This document shows, in pieces, positions 44,109-52,963 of a DNA stretch of 64,000 nucleotides. The position numbers were made by a program, and so were the translations under genes. Source of the stretch: Clostridium amylolyticum (GTDB taxonomy: Bacteria > Bacillota > Clostridia > Clostridiales > Clostridiaceae); assembly GCF_900142075.1 (NCBI RefSeq), contig NZ_FQZO01000004.1:308032-372031 (forward strand), read 5' to 3'. Under the pieces are notes generated by a model. The model did not search any database. It was not told the DNA's origin and saw only the letters and a program-made list of their open reading frames with translations. Position 1 is the first letter of the stretch. Each line of letters starts with the position of its first letter.

Positions 44109-44166
44109 AAAAGGCCATAATTTCTAGGAAACTTCTTCAGTATCCTAGAAATTCGGCCTTTTTTTA
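44109..44166. terminator. bidirectional terminator
   Basis: Long stem: AAAAGGCC pairs with GGCCTTTT, and an inner stem TTTCTAGGA pairs with TCCTAGAAA. T-run of seven on the plus side; A-run on the other. It lies between convergent genes and overlaps the stop codon of the minus-strand gene. Confidence 0.85.
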
Positions 44167-45066
44167 TTTAGAGAATTCTTTCTTCAATATTTCAATAACG
44201 TCTCTCCCATTTTCATAATAATAGTCTGCACCAACGTATTTCCAAGCTTCTTCTTCATTTTTAAAAGCCCCGCCGCCTACTAAAATCTTTATATTTTTAA
44301 AATTGTTTTTTACAGCAGCTATGGCCATTTTTGCAGAATCTAAATGATAGTGCATAGTAACAGAAAAAGCAATTAAATCAGGAATTTCTACTTCTATAAC
44401 ATTAATTATGCTTTGTGTAGGAATATTAGACCCTAAATATATTACTCTAAAGCCCTCTATCTCAAGAATATCTGAAATCATCTTTAATCCTACATTATGC
44501 ATTTCTCCCCCTGGACTAGCAAGTATAATTGAATAATTTACATTATGGGGTTTCCTGTTTAGATTTTTTATTTCATTCATTATCTCTATAGTTGTATCAG
44601 TTATATAATGTTCATTCCAAATATCTACTATATGTTTTTCCCATAAAAAGCCCACTTCTTTTAATGCAGGTTCTAGTATATCAAAGTATATTCCCTGTAT
44701 ATCCAAGCCTCCCTTAAAAGCATCAATTATAAGATCTCTCGCTGCTTTTTTATCTCCTTTTATTAACTCGTCTAGATATTTCTTAGATATTATGTTTTTA
44801 TATTCCAAATCATCTAACTTATTTATAAATTCATAATTTTTCTTAGTTAATACAATCTCTCTTACTTCTGTCCTTTTAAGAAGATAATCTAGAGAAACAC
44901 TGAAATAATCAGCTAATTTTTTAATCATTACATTATCAGGAAACCTTATGCCTTGCTCATAGTTAGCAATAGTACTTTGAGCGAGTCCAAGAGAATCTGC
45001 TAATTCTTTTTGTGTGATTTTCTTTTCTTTTCTTAGTTCTTTTAATCTGGAAGTAAACTTTTCCAT
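44164..45066 (-). CDS. XRE-type HTH fused to CarH-like cobalamin-binding domains
   Basis: 300 residues. Residues 5-60 are a Cro/CI-type helix-turn-helix (LKELRKEKKITQKELADSLG, STIANYEQG). Residues about 75-165 form the helical B12-binding-2 cap and 175-300 the Rossmann-type B12-binding domain. The cap contains Trp142 and Glu152-His153, that is W-x9-EH, and the Rossmann part has Glu188-x-His190-x-x-Gly193 (ExHxxG). These two signatures together mark the light-sensing adenosylcobalamin proteins of the CarH type, which use a MerR-type rather than a Cro/CI-type DNA-binding domain. The target genes are not evident: it is monocistronic and no operator was identified. Confidence 0.85.
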   Translation of the reverse strand: MEKFTSRLKELRKEKKITQKELADSLGLAQSTIANYEQGIRFPDNVMIKKLADYFSVSLDYLLKRTEVREIVLTKKNYEFINKLDDLEYKNIISKKYLDELIKGDKKAARDLIIDAFKGGLDIQGIYFDILEPALKEVGFLWEKHIVDIWNEHYITDTTIEIMNEIKNLNRKPHNVNYSIILASPGGEMHNVGLKMISDILEIEGFRVIYLGSNIPTQSIINVIEVEIPDLIAFSVTMHYHLDSAKMAIAAVKNNFKNIKILVGGGAFKNEEEAWKYVGADYYYENGRDVIEILKKEFSK

Positions 45067-45165
45067 GGCCCACCTCTAATACATATTATCTAATTATTAT
45101 AATATCACAAATTGTGATTATAATATAGTAGATAATAATTATTAATAAATTATCATTTCAAACAG

Positions 45166-45207
45166 AAAAGCTGAAATAACATAATTTATAATGATATTCC
45201 AGCTTTT
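45166..45207 (-). terminator. intrinsic terminator
   Basis: Stem of 13 bp with one mismatch (45195-45207 with 45166-45178), core AAAAGCTG/CAGCTTTT. Downstream of the polysaccharide deacetylase gene. Confidence 0.75.
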
Positions 45208-45214
45208 TTATATT

Positions 45215-46102
45215 TTACTTTATATATTCTTCTAATTTCACAAATCTATATCCTTCACTTATAAGTTTAGGTAAAGACTTTTTTAAGCCCTCAGCAGTGC
45301 TTCCTCTAGGTTTATTCATATGACATATTATAATAGAACCATTTTGAGATTTTGTCACACTTTTATAAACCATGTTTTCCGAAAAGGTTGCTCCAGCATC
45401 TCCATTTATGTTAAAACCTATAACTTTTATTTTAAGATCCTTAAGCATATTAATGCTAATATCATCATAATTAGCTGTACCTGCCCTAAAAAACTTTGGC
45501 TTTCTTCCTGTAAGCTTTTCAATTTTCTCATGGTTATCTAACACTTCTTTTAATGCCTCTTCCTGGGAATTTGTACCCTTTATCTTATAGGCAGATTTTC
45601 CATCTACACTAAGGGGTTTATGTAGCGTTCCATGATTTTCTATATCAAACAATGGGTTAGAGCTTAATTCTTTAAAAGTTTGCATGTTGCTGTCAATCCA
45701 CCTAGAATTAATAAATAATGTGGCAGGCATATTATTAGAAACTAAATAATCAATTAACTCTTTATCATATTCACTTCCATGATTTCCACCACAAGCATCT
45801 AAGGTTAAAGCTATAACTTTTTCCTTTGTATTTAAATTATCTATTATCCCATTTACGTGTTCTCCAAATTCCTTAGGCTTAAGGTTTTTATACTTATTTA
45901 GAATCTCTTCCTTAGATAATAAAGTAATATTAGTGCCTTTAGGATGTTTTTTATCCTCCTGTTCATTTTGGTTGTTCTCTTTCATAGAATGTTTTTCTGT
46001 TATACTAATATTGTTATCTTTTACAGCACTTTCAGCACAAGCAATGGAGCTTGTACTAATTAATATCATCAGCACTATTAAAAGTAAATTGTTACTTTTC
46101 AA
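45215..46102 (-). CDS. exported polysaccharide deacetylase-family protein
   Basis: 295 residues from a TTG at 46100-46102, with GGTGGGGG just upstream and a resulting normal signal peptide (MKSNNLLLIVLMILISTSSIACAES); a GTG 11 codons earlier has no ribosome binding site. IAC could be a lipobox, but Ser at -3 is unusual. The NodB-homology domain has motif 1 as ALTLDACGG (one Asp only), motif 2 NHGTLH with the HxxxH metal histidines, motif 3 FRAGTANYDD and the later IICHMN. The single Asp in motif 1 differs from the usual TFDD, so activity may differ from a standard CE4 enzyme. Acts outside the membrane, probably on peptidoglycan or another glycan. Confidence 0.8.
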   Translation of the reverse strand: MKSNNLLLIVLMILISTSSIACAESAVKDNNISITEKHSMKENNQNEQEDKKHPKGTNITLLSKEEILNKYKNLKPKEFGEHVNGIIDNLNTKEKVIALTLDACGGNHGSEYDKELIDYLVSNNMPATLFINSRWIDSNMQTFKELSSNPLFDIENHGTLHKPLSVDGKSAYKIKGTNSQEEALKEVLDNHEKIEKLTGRKPKFFRAGTANYDDISINMLKDLKIKVIGFNINGDAGATFSENMVYKSVTKSQNGSIIICHMNKPRGSTAEGLKKSLPKLISEGYRFVKLEEYIK

Positions 46103-46337
46103 TTTTACCCCCACCATAGCATAATATTTTTTCACATATATTAATATATTAGTTGATGTGTTCTCTAAATCACAATAGTTACTATTCCCTGCCTTTATAA
46201 ATATTTATATATATTAAAATAATTATTTTAATAATTTGTAAATAAGGTAAACATTGTATGATTTTGTTGAAACATATCCTTTCACATAATATCATTGTAT
46301 TAACCTGCAAAAAGGAATCTTGGAGTGTGATGAAACA

Positions 46338-47411
46338 ATGAATAATAAAAAGATAACTTTAACCCTTATAAATATTCTATTATCGCTACTTATTTTATAT
46401 GTGTTTACAAAACTTGATTACATTTTTAAGCCCATAGGTAAAATAGCTAATAGTTTAATTGTACCGATTATTTTTACTATATTCTTTTATTATGTTCTAA
46501 GACCAGTGGTGAATTATATAAACATAAAGGACAAGCATAAAACCCTAGCTGTGATAGTTACTGTTTTACTATTTGTTACAGCCTTAGCTACTTTATTAAA
46601 ATATGGCATTTCAGTAGTCACCAAAGAATTCCAGGGTAGTACTGCTAATGGAGAGTTAATTAACTTAAATAGTTTTAAAGACTTTTTTGGAGAGTCTATA
46701 GGGGACTATGTAGAAAAGTTTAATATTAATGAGAAGATTCTTTCATATCTTTCTAATGTTGTGTCTTACATAAGCACTTACTTTTTTGATTTTTTTACCA
46801 GCATCAGTAACACCTTTACACAGATAATAATAATTCCTTTTCTTCTTTTTTATTTACTAAAGGATGATACTAAATTTGCTAAAGGTCTTTTAGATATTAC
46901 CCCAGATAAATATAAACATATAGCAAAAACCACATTAAAAGAAATAGATGAAACCCTATCAAGTTATATAAAGAGCCAAATGGTAGTATCCTTGGTGATA
47001 GGGGTAATGATGCTTTTGGCTTACAAGATAATAGGCATGCCTAATGCACTTTTTTTAGCATGTTTTTCAGCCATCACCACGGTAATACCCTTTCTTGGTC
47101 CCATATTAGGTATCATACCAGCAATACTATTAGGACTAACCATAAATCTCAATATGGTTTTAAAAATAATTATTGCCTCTATTATAGTTCAGCAGCTAGA
47201 AGAAAATCTCGTTACTCCTAACATTATGAGTAACAAGTTAAATCTTCACCCTCTCACCGTTATAATAGTGATATTAATAAGTTTATCAGTGTTTGGTATA
47301 TTAGGAGCATTCATAGCAGTTCCACTATATACTTCACTAATAATTATATTTAGAAATACCGGTAAAGCATACCACATGAGGAAGATAGAGCACACTTTTG
47401 AAACTAAATAG
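46338..47411 (+). CDS. AI-2E family transporter
   Basis: 357 residues with 7-8 membrane helices and the family arrangement: two N-terminal helices, a large amphipathic soluble stretch (about 85-165), then FLLFYLLKDD, SYIKSQMVVSLVIG, PNALFLACFSAITTVIPFLGPILGIIPA, and QQLEENLVTPNIMSNKLNLHPL. The ATG at 46338 is chosen (TTGGAG 9 nt upstream); a start six codons earlier is not. Members include TqsA-type exporters and Na+/H+ antiporter-like proteins, so the transported compound is unknown. Confidence 0.88.
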   Translation: MNNKKITLTLINILLSLLILYVFTKLDYIFKPIGKIANSLIVPIIFTIFFYYVLRPVVNYINIKDKHKTLAVIVTVLLFVTALATLLKYGISVVTKEFQGSTANGELINLNSFKDFFGESIGDYVEKFNINEKILSYLSNVVSYISTYFFDFFTSISNTFTQIIIIPFLLFYLLKDDTKFAKGLLDITPDKYKHIAKTTLKEIDETLSSYIKSQMVVSLVIGVMMLLAYKIIGMPNALFLACFSAITTVIPFLGPILGIIPAILLGLTINLNMVLKIIIASIIVQQLEENLVTPNIMSNKLNLHPLTVIIVILISLSVFGILGAFIAVPLYTSLIIIFRNTGKAYHMRKIEHTFETK

Positions 47412-47439
47412 AACTTGCCTAAAAGCAAGTTCTATTTTT
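47410..47439. terminator. bidirectional terminator
   Basis: 9-bp perfect stem AGAACTTGC/GCAAGTTCT (47410-47418 with 47425-47433) then ATTTTT. Its first base is inside the stop codon of the AI-2E gene; it also ends the convergent Nudix gene. Confidence 0.8.
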
Positions 47440-47449
47440 ATCAAATAAT

Positions 47450-48070
47450 CTAGTATAAATTAACAGACTTTTCTCCTACCATGGCAAATAGGTGCAATGC
47501 TAAATATGCTTTTGCATCTATTTTTATATCCTGCTTTAATAATTCTGCTGCTTCTTCTTGGGATACAAGTTTTATTTCCAGGTCTTCATCCTCTTCTAAA
47601 TAATCTATGCTGGGTACTCCCTCACACACACAGAACATTATGGCCATAGACTCGTCTGTCATTCCCCCTGATGCATATACGGGAAGCAGTTTTTTACTGC
47701 TATCTATCTCTAGAAGTGTCAGCCCTGTTTCTTCCTTAAGTTCACGCCTTAATGCTTCTTCTATTTTTTCTTCCCCATCTATAAGACCTGCTGGAAGCTC
47801 ATACATAAAATTATTTACTGGCACCCTAAATTGCTTAATCAGCACCAGCTTCTTACTTTCTTTATGTACTGCAAATATTACCACTGCATCAGTTTTTTCT
47901 TTCTTACCATTAAAATGCTGCTGTTTTAATGCTTCTAAATTTTTTCTAGAAGCCACAGTCCAACTTTTTATTTTTCCAATCTTATTTTTATATTTTATAT
48001 CATATAGACTTAAAAATTTAGTTTCTGCTAAGGAATTAATCTCTTGTATCCTCTGCTCTTTAAAGCTCAT
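47450..48070 (-). CDS. nudF: Nudix hydrolase, ADP-ribose pyrophosphatase type
   Basis: 206 residues. The Nudix box is complete: GLIDGEE, then seven residues, then RELKEETGL (GX5EX7REUXEEXGU). The surrounding YELPAGLIDG and the conserved KKLVLIKQFRVPVNNF strand are as in ADP-ribose pyrophosphatases that cleave ADP-ribose to AMP and ribose-5-phosphate. Monocistronic, and convergent with the AI-2E transporter gene. Confidence 0.88.
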   Translation of the reverse strand: MSFKEQRIQEINSLAETKFLSLYDIKYKNKIGKIKSWTVASRKNLEALKQQHFNGKKEKTDAVVIFAVHKESKKLVLIKQFRVPVNNFMYELPAGLIDGEEKIEEALRRELKEETGLTLLEIDSSKKLLPVYASGGMTDESMAIMFCVCEGVPSIDYLEEDEDLEIKLVSQEEAAELLKQDIKIDAKAYLALHLFAMVGEKSVNLY

Positions 48071-48282
48071 ATCTTCTCATCTCCTAACCAAAACATAAAA
48101 TTCTGTAAATATCCTTAATTATTATACCACAAAATTATTTTCTTAGATGATGGTACCACTGCTATATAATGAAATGATTAAATCCAGGTCACTTTTTAAG
48201 GATAATTTAATATACCATATTATTACAAGGTGCTATAATAAAGGTATGTTTTAAAATTAACATACAGAAAAGGGGTGAGATA

Positions 48283-48951
48283 ATGTCCCTAGTACAATGT
48301 TCTAATGTGATAAAAAGTTTTAACATGGGTAAAGTAAAGGTTGAAGTATTGAAAGGAGTTACTTTAGATATAGAAAAAGGTGAATTTGCTGCTATTATAG
48401 GTGAATCCGGTTCTGGAAAATCTACGCTTTTGAATATTTTAGGCGGTCTTATGCCTTTTGATAAAGGTGAGGTTTTTATATCTAATACTAAGCTTCACAA
48501 TTTGGATGAAAATCAAAGAGCATTATTCAGGAGAAAAAGCATAGGTTTTATTTTTCAGTCCTATAATCTTCTTCCTCAGCTAACCGCTCTTGAAAATGTA
48601 GAGATGCCTTTAATATTTACCGGTGTCCCTAAAGTAGAACGAAGAAAAAAAGCTATAACTATCCTAGAACATGTAGGTCTTAAGGATAGAATGGAACATA
48701 AGCCCTGGGAGCTTTCAGGCGGGCAGCAACAGAGAGTTTCTATAGCTAGAGCTTTAGTTAATAATCCCTCTATTATATTAGCGGACGAGCCTACTGGAAA
48801 CTTAGATAGTAAGACAAGCATTGAGATCTTAGATCTCCTTAAGGGACTAAATGAATCTCTAAACATGACTTTCGTAGTAGTTACTCACTCTAACCAAGTG
48901 TGTAATTATGCTAACAGAATTATCAGAATGAAGGATGGTATGCTAGATTAA
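48283..48951 (+). CDS. ABC transporter ATPase, MacB/LolD type
   Basis: 222 residues with Walker A GESGSGKST, Q-loop FIFQSYNLLPQ, signature LSGGQQQRVSIARA, Walker B IILADEPTGNLDS and the switch histidine VVVTHS. The GNLDS after Walker B marks the MacB/LolD/FtsE branch, which drives mechanotransmission rather than import. First gene of a three-gene operon with a secreted protein and a MacB-type permease; GGGGTGAG precedes the ATG and a TATAAT hexamer occurs at about 48233-48238. Confidence 0.9.
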   Translation: MSLVQCSNVIKSFNMGKVKVEVLKGVTLDIEKGEFAAIIGESGSGKSTLLNILGGLMPFDKGEVFISNTKLHNLDENQRALFRRKSIGFIFQSYNLLPQLTALENVEMPLIFTGVPKVERRKKAITILEHVGLKDRMEHKPWELSGGQQQRVSIARALVNNPSIILADEPTGNLDSKTSIEILDLLKGLNESLNMTFVVVTHSNQVCNYANRIIRMKDGMLD

Positions 48952-48968
48952 TCATAAAGGAGGATATT

Positions 48969-49856
48969 ATGAAAAGAAAATCTTTAATATTAACTTTAAC
49001 TATTGCACTAACTCTTAGTCTTAACACAGTGATAGCTTTTGCTGAATCTCCAGATATTTTAAATAATGAATCCGCACCTGTAGGTAATAATTATAATACC
49101 GTTACCAATATGGTAGGAATACAATCTAAAAAGCTCATTATAACAGAGGTTACCACAGATCCTAAATATGTAGAACCTGGCAAAGAGTTTACTCTTAAAT
49201 TTAAAATTGAAAACAAAAATAATAGTAAATTAGAAAACATATCTCTTAAAATACTAGGTATTGAAGGTAAAAATATTTTGGAAGGCTTTTCTCCTGTAGG
49301 TACTACCAATGAAATATATTATGGCACATTAAACAAAAATTCTTCAGCAGAAGTATCCATTAAACTTATAAGCTCTCCCTCCATTAAATCTGGAATTTAC
49401 AATTTTAATGTAAATGCTTCCTTTAATGAAAGCGGTAAATCTCCTGTAGAGATAACTAAAGTCTGCGGCATTATAGTAAAAAATCCTGCCAATTTGGTTC
49501 TTACCGAATTTAAGCCCTCAGATACAGGTAAGATAAGCGGAAGTTTTATCAATGCAGGCAAAGGCTCTTTAAACAGTGTCATGGTAAATATCTCTGCAGG
49601 AGATATAAATGTTTCAAAATATATAGGTGCTATGGAACCTGAAGTAGAAGAAAGCTTCGATGAAAACCTTGGGCATTTTGAAAAAGATACCACAGGGAAT
49701 GTGGTTATTACCTTTAAAGATGACATGGGTATGGAAGGAAAAATAGAAAAACCCTTCACCATAAAAGCTACTACTCCTACTGCTGCAAAGCCTTCACAAG
49801 AAAAAAAATGGAGTTTTAAATCCATTTTAAAGAAACTATTTGGATTAGGTGCTTAG
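48969..49856 (+). CDS. secreted or membrane-linked Ig-like/CARDB protein of the MacB-like operon
   Basis: 295 residues with an N-terminal signal peptide (KRKSLILTLTIALTLSLNTVIAFAES). The rest is beta-rich: NEXT to the signal are KLIITEVTTDPKYVEPGKEFTLKF and repeated strand patterns like COG1361/CARDB surface proteins, in two similar domains (about 55-150 and 165-255), ending in a basic lysine-rich tail KSILKKLFGLG. It is flanked by the ATPase and the permease, so it is likely the extracytoplasmic adaptor or substrate-handling subunit. Its exact role is inferred from position. Confidence 0.7.
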   Translation: MKRKSLILTLTIALTLSLNTVIAFAESPDILNNESAPVGNNYNTVTNMVGIQSKKLIITEVTTDPKYVEPGKEFTLKFKIENKNNSKLENISLKILGIEGKNILEGFSPVGTTNEIYYGTLNKNSSAEVSIKLISSPSIKSGIYNFNVNASFNESGKSPVEITKVCGIIVKNPANLVLTEFKPSDTGKISGSFINAGKGSLNSVMVNISAGDINVSKYIGAMEPEVEESFDENLGHFEKDTTGNVVITFKDDMGMEGKIEKPFTIKATTPTAAKPSQEKKWSFKSILKKLFGLGA

Positions 49857-49857
49857 T

Positions 49858-51168
49858 ATGCGTCTTGCAGATTTATTTGAAATAATCTGGAAAAATCTTT
49901 GGAAAAGGAAAAGCAGAACTATCTTTACTATGATAGGGGTTATAATAGGTTCTATAGCTATATTTACCATTGTCTCTTTAGGAAATGGCTTTAAAAAATA
50001 TATTACTGATGAAATAGGTTCAGTATTTGATACGTCAGTAATATCCATCTCTCCTGCTGTACCACCCTCCGCTTATGGAGCTCCTGTAACTCCAGAAGAA
50101 AAAAAACTAAAAACAAAGCTAGATAAGAAAAGTATAAAAGAACTTAAAAGTTATCCTTTTGTTAAAGCGGTAATTCCAAAGCTTAATGAATTTGGAAACC
50201 TAGAATATAAAAAGATTAATACTGGCGCTAGTATAACTGGTATGCCTATGAAGGAGTTATCAAAAAAGGATGATCTTTTTGCAGGTAGGTATCCCAATGA
50301 TAGCAAAAATGAAGGGATTTTAGGGTATAAAATGGCTGTGCTTCTTTTAGGTCATAAGCCCACGGATAAAATAGATAATAAAGAGATAGAAAGCTTATTA
50401 AAAAGGACTATTAAGTTAAAAATATCAAAAAGTGGTACTGTTCCCTTAAACCAATCCTCCAAAAAAGAAGAGGACTATACTATAAACTTAACTGTAGTAG
50501 GCATAGCAAAGGAAAGTACCATGGATGACTTTACTGTGAAAACTCCTTTGGATACTGTGGAGAATATTAAAAAATGGAGAAATTCTTCTGCTTTGAAAGA
50601 AGAAAATAAAGAAGAAGGCTACGGCAGTGTAGAAGTTATTTTAAAAGATACAAATAAAATCGACGAAGCGGAAAAAATACTTAAAGAAAATGGATATCAA
50701 ATAAATTCTTTTAAAGAAATTCAAGGCGGCATTGGAAAAGTTCTAGATGGTGTCAAGATTGTTCTTGCAGCCCTAGGAGGGATATCTTTGCTGGTAGCAG
50801 CCTTTGGCATTACAAATACCATGAACATGGCAATATATGAAAGAAAAAAAGAAATCGGTATTATGAAGGTAATTGGTGGTAGTGTAAAAGACGTTAAAAG
50901 AATATTTGTAGGTGAAGCATGTTCTATAGGCCTCATGGGAGGTATATTTGGTCTTCTCTTAGGATTTCTAGTAAACTTTTTAATTAATATGGTAATTAAT
51001 GCTTTTCTAACAAAAGGACAAACCCCAAATGTTAAAATTGCCACAGCAACACCAGGTTTAGTTATCTTCATACTCCTTTTTAGTACTTTAATAGGCTTTA
51101 TAGCAGGTGTCGTCCCTGCTTCTAAAGCAGCTAAATTAGATGTAATAAGCTCTATAAAGGAAGAATAA
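49858..51168 (+). CDS. ABC transporter permease, MacB/FtsX type
   Basis: 436 residues. One N-terminal membrane helix (IFTMIGVIIGSIAIFTIVSLGNG), a large extracytoplasmic domain (about 45-290) and three C-terminal helices (VLAALGGISLLVAAFGITNTM, IGLMGGIFGLLLGFL, and FSTLIGFIAGVVPASKA) are the topology of MacB_PCD plus FtsX. The ATG at 49858 starts one base after the preceding stop; a GTG three codons earlier is less likely. Together with the ATPase it should work as a dimeric complex; typical substrates are peptides or lipoproteins. Confidence 0.88.
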   Translation: MRLADLFEIIWKNLWKRKSRTIFTMIGVIIGSIAIFTIVSLGNGFKKYITDEIGSVFDTSVISISPAVPPSAYGAPVTPEEKKLKTKLDKKSIKELKSYPFVKAVIPKLNEFGNLEYKKINTGASITGMPMKELSKKDDLFAGRYPNDSKNEGILGYKMAVLLLGHKPTDKIDNKEIESLLKRTIKLKISKSGTVPLNQSSKKEEDYTINLTVVGIAKESTMDDFTVKTPLDTVENIKKWRNSSALKEENKEEGYGSVEVILKDTNKIDEAEKILKENGYQINSFKEIQGGIGKVLDGVKIVLAALGGISLLVAAFGITNTMNMAIYERKKEIGIMKVIGGSVKDVKRIFVGEACSIGLMGGIFGLLLGFLVNFLINMVINAFLTKGQTPNVKIATATPGLVIFILLFSTLIGFIAGVVPASKAAKLDVISSIKEE

Positions 51169-51202
51169 ATGTTTAATTCATTGAATCTATAGAGGTACGT
51201 AA

Positions 51203-51237
51203 AAAAGTCCTTGGGTATTTAATACTCCAGGACTTTT
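51203..51237. terminator. bidirectional terminator
   Basis: 9-bp stem AAAAGTCCT/AGGACTTTT (51203-51211 with 51229-51237) with an inner GGGTATT/AATACTCC pairing. Between convergent genes. Confidence 0.8.
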
Positions 51238-51272
51238 ATTTTAAGTAATATATTTTTTAATTATAACAAGCC

Positions 51273-52013
51273 TTAAGGTACAGGTGTAGAAGGAGGTGTT
51301 ATTCCTTTAAGAGCATTAGTAGCTCCTAAACTCATTAGAGAAAACGTTAGTCCAAGTGCCCAAATGATAACCACCACACCAATACTCTTTTTCTTTGATA
51401 TCTTAGCCACTACAGCTATTCCTATAACCAGTAGTAGCATCTGCCAAATTCCAAAGACATTTAGTTTGGCTAAAATCACATTTCCTACGGATAAATTAGC
51501 CGCTGCATTCACATCTATGGGCTTGTTTACTATAACGTCATATATTAATCTTATTATGCTTCCTATAACCACAGGAAAGTATGATATTACATAAACTCCT
51601 ACCATTTGAGAGTAACTGGCAGTACCTTTAAACATCTTAGATACCAGCCAATATATTAAGGTAGTAAAATATATACCTATTAAAATGCCTACAATAGTAG
51701 TAATTGCTACAAATATGGGAGATGTAGTTACATCAGCAACGCTCTGCGCTATTCCCAATGCAGCTGGATCCATACCTGGTGTGGTATTTAATTGTTTGTC
51801 CACTGCACCTTTTAATGCTTCTTTGGAAATTATTCCTTGGATTACAGCTACTATTGTAGAAATTGCAACAACTATAACCATTGGTATTGCATATTTTCCA
51901 TGATGTAAATAGTCTTCAAAGAGTTTTTGCGGATTAATGAAAAAATATTTAATTTTTTCTCCTAAGGTTAGCCTTGACTGAATTTCGTTGTTTTCAAAAT
52001 TATTTGTTTCCAT
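51273..52013 (-). CDS. Yip1-domain membrane protein
   Basis: 246 residues with five membrane helices; the N-terminal signature KYFFINPQKLFEDYLHHGKYA and the following helices fit the Yip1 family in bacteria. Function is unknown in prokaryotes. Monocistronic; AGGTAA precedes the ATG; a terminator is shared with the MacB-like operon. Confidence 0.75.
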   Translation of the reverse strand: METNNFENNEIQSRLTLGEKIKYFFINPQKLFEDYLHHGKYAIPMVIVVAISTIVAVIQGIISKEALKGAVDKQLNTTPGMDPAALGIAQSVADVTTSPIFVAITTIVGILIGIYFTTLIYWLVSKMFKGTASYSQMVGVYVISYFPVVIGSIIRLIYDVIVNKPIDVNAAANLSVGNVILAKLNVFGIWQMLLLVIGIAVVAKISKKKSIGVVVIIWALGLTFSLMSLGATNALKGITPPSTPVP

Positions 52014-52235
52014 ACGTTACCTCCTTATATAGCCTGTTATTATTTTATCATAATTTAGAAAGTTCTTCCATAAACATTGATAAATAAATAAAAAAATTAA
52101 ACCTATTAGCTTTTAATTCCATAAATAATTTAAACTTCCTCTATTACTTTGAATAGCAATAGTAAATGTAGTAAATAATAAGGATGATATACTAATGAGA
52201 ATATTTATATTTAATGTGTATAAAGGAGTAAAAAT

Positions 52236-52577
52236 ATGTTGAAGGGACTGATTTGCATCATGAGTTATATGTATAAAATGAATGAAAGAAAAAAGAAAAC
52301 AAGAAACATGATGATAGGAGCAGGCATTGGAGCTATGGCAGCTGCCGCCATGATAGGCTACATGAATAAAAAAGGCCAAAATAATAATGAAAAAAACCAA
52401 GATTCTTCCTGTGCTGAGAGTGGTATAGATATTACTATAACCCCTACTTGCAGTAGCAGCTCTCAAGAAAATCCAGAGTATGATGACAGCAGTATAGTAC
52501 CAGAGGATAACTACCCCAAAGATGAGGGTTACGTGGTTATCGAAGCCACTGATGACCATCATATCGACTCAAAATAA
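52236..52577 (+). CDS. small membrane-anchored protein
   Basis: 113 residues; AAAGGAG lies 8 nt before the ATG at 52236. A basic stretch (KMNERKKKTR) precedes one glycine/alanine-rich membrane helix (MIGAGIGAMAAAAMIGYM), and the C-terminal half is acidic, rich in Ser, Asp and Glu. This resembles YtxH-like tail-anchored proteins. A 149-codon frame on the other strand across the same DNA has no ribosome binding site and is rejected. Function unknown; followed by a terminator. Confidence 0.6.
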   Translation: MLKGLICIMSYMYKMNERKKKTRNMMIGAGIGAMAAAAMIGYMNKKGQNNNEKNQDSSCAESGIDITITPTCSSSSQENPEYDDSSIVPEDNYPKDEGYVVIEATDDHHIDSK

Positions 52578-52749
52578 AAAAATTTATTAGAAAATTAAAA
52601 TTTTCAATATTTTATATTATTTAATATTGAAATTAATACCCTTATAAGTGTATAATTAATTGTGTAAACGGTTATTAAATAACTTATTTTATATAAGCCA
52701 GCATTTTAGAGATCACTCTCTAAATTAATTTATTTAAAGACTACTATGA

Positions 52750-52787
52750 AAAAATAACCTCTGCAAAAAGAAGCGGAGGTTATTTTT
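52750..52787 (+). terminator. intrinsic terminator
   Basis: 15-bp perfect stem (52750-52764 with 52773-52787) ending in TATTTTTT, 8-nt loop. Confidence 0.85.
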
Positions 52788-52963
52788 TAATTGAGAATTT
52801 AGAATTTAAAATGAATGAGGAAACTCACGGAGTTTCTTTGAAATTAAATAAGAAAAGGCTTCCTTTTGGGAAGCTTTTCTTATAATAAATTTGAAGTTTT
52901 TCTGGTGCTTTTCCAGAAAAACTATCCTCCATTCTCAATTCTAAATTATCAATTCTAAATTAT
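52788..52963. mobile_element. MITE-like hairpin repeat element
   Basis: The ends carry related AATTGAGAATTTAGAATT-like sequence in inverted orientation (left arm about 52788-52819; right arm about 52924-52963 on the complement). Inside are a hairpin with one bulge (52850-52863 with 52868-52881, AGCTTCC/GGAAGC-type) and a perfect 11-bp hairpin (52895-52905 with 52913-52923). A related fragment lies at 63870-63909. No reading frame. The right end overlaps the last codons of chrA. Similar AATTTAGAATTGAGAA repeats are familiar in clostridial intergenic DNA, but I could not check a family. Confidence 0.55.

Noticed and set aside
48576..48866. Minus-strand frame across the ABC ATPase gene
   Set aside because: Antisense to a complete ATPase with all motifs.
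49397..49825. 142-codon minus-strand frame within the secreted protein gene of the MacB-like operon
   Set aside because: Antisense shadow of a gene with a clear signal peptide and operon position; no ribosome binding site.
52113..52562. 149-codon frame on the minus strand overlapping the small membrane protein
   Set aside because: It has no ribosome binding site, an unlikely composition and lies antisense to a plus-strand gene with an ideal AAAGGAG and a membrane-anchor pattern.
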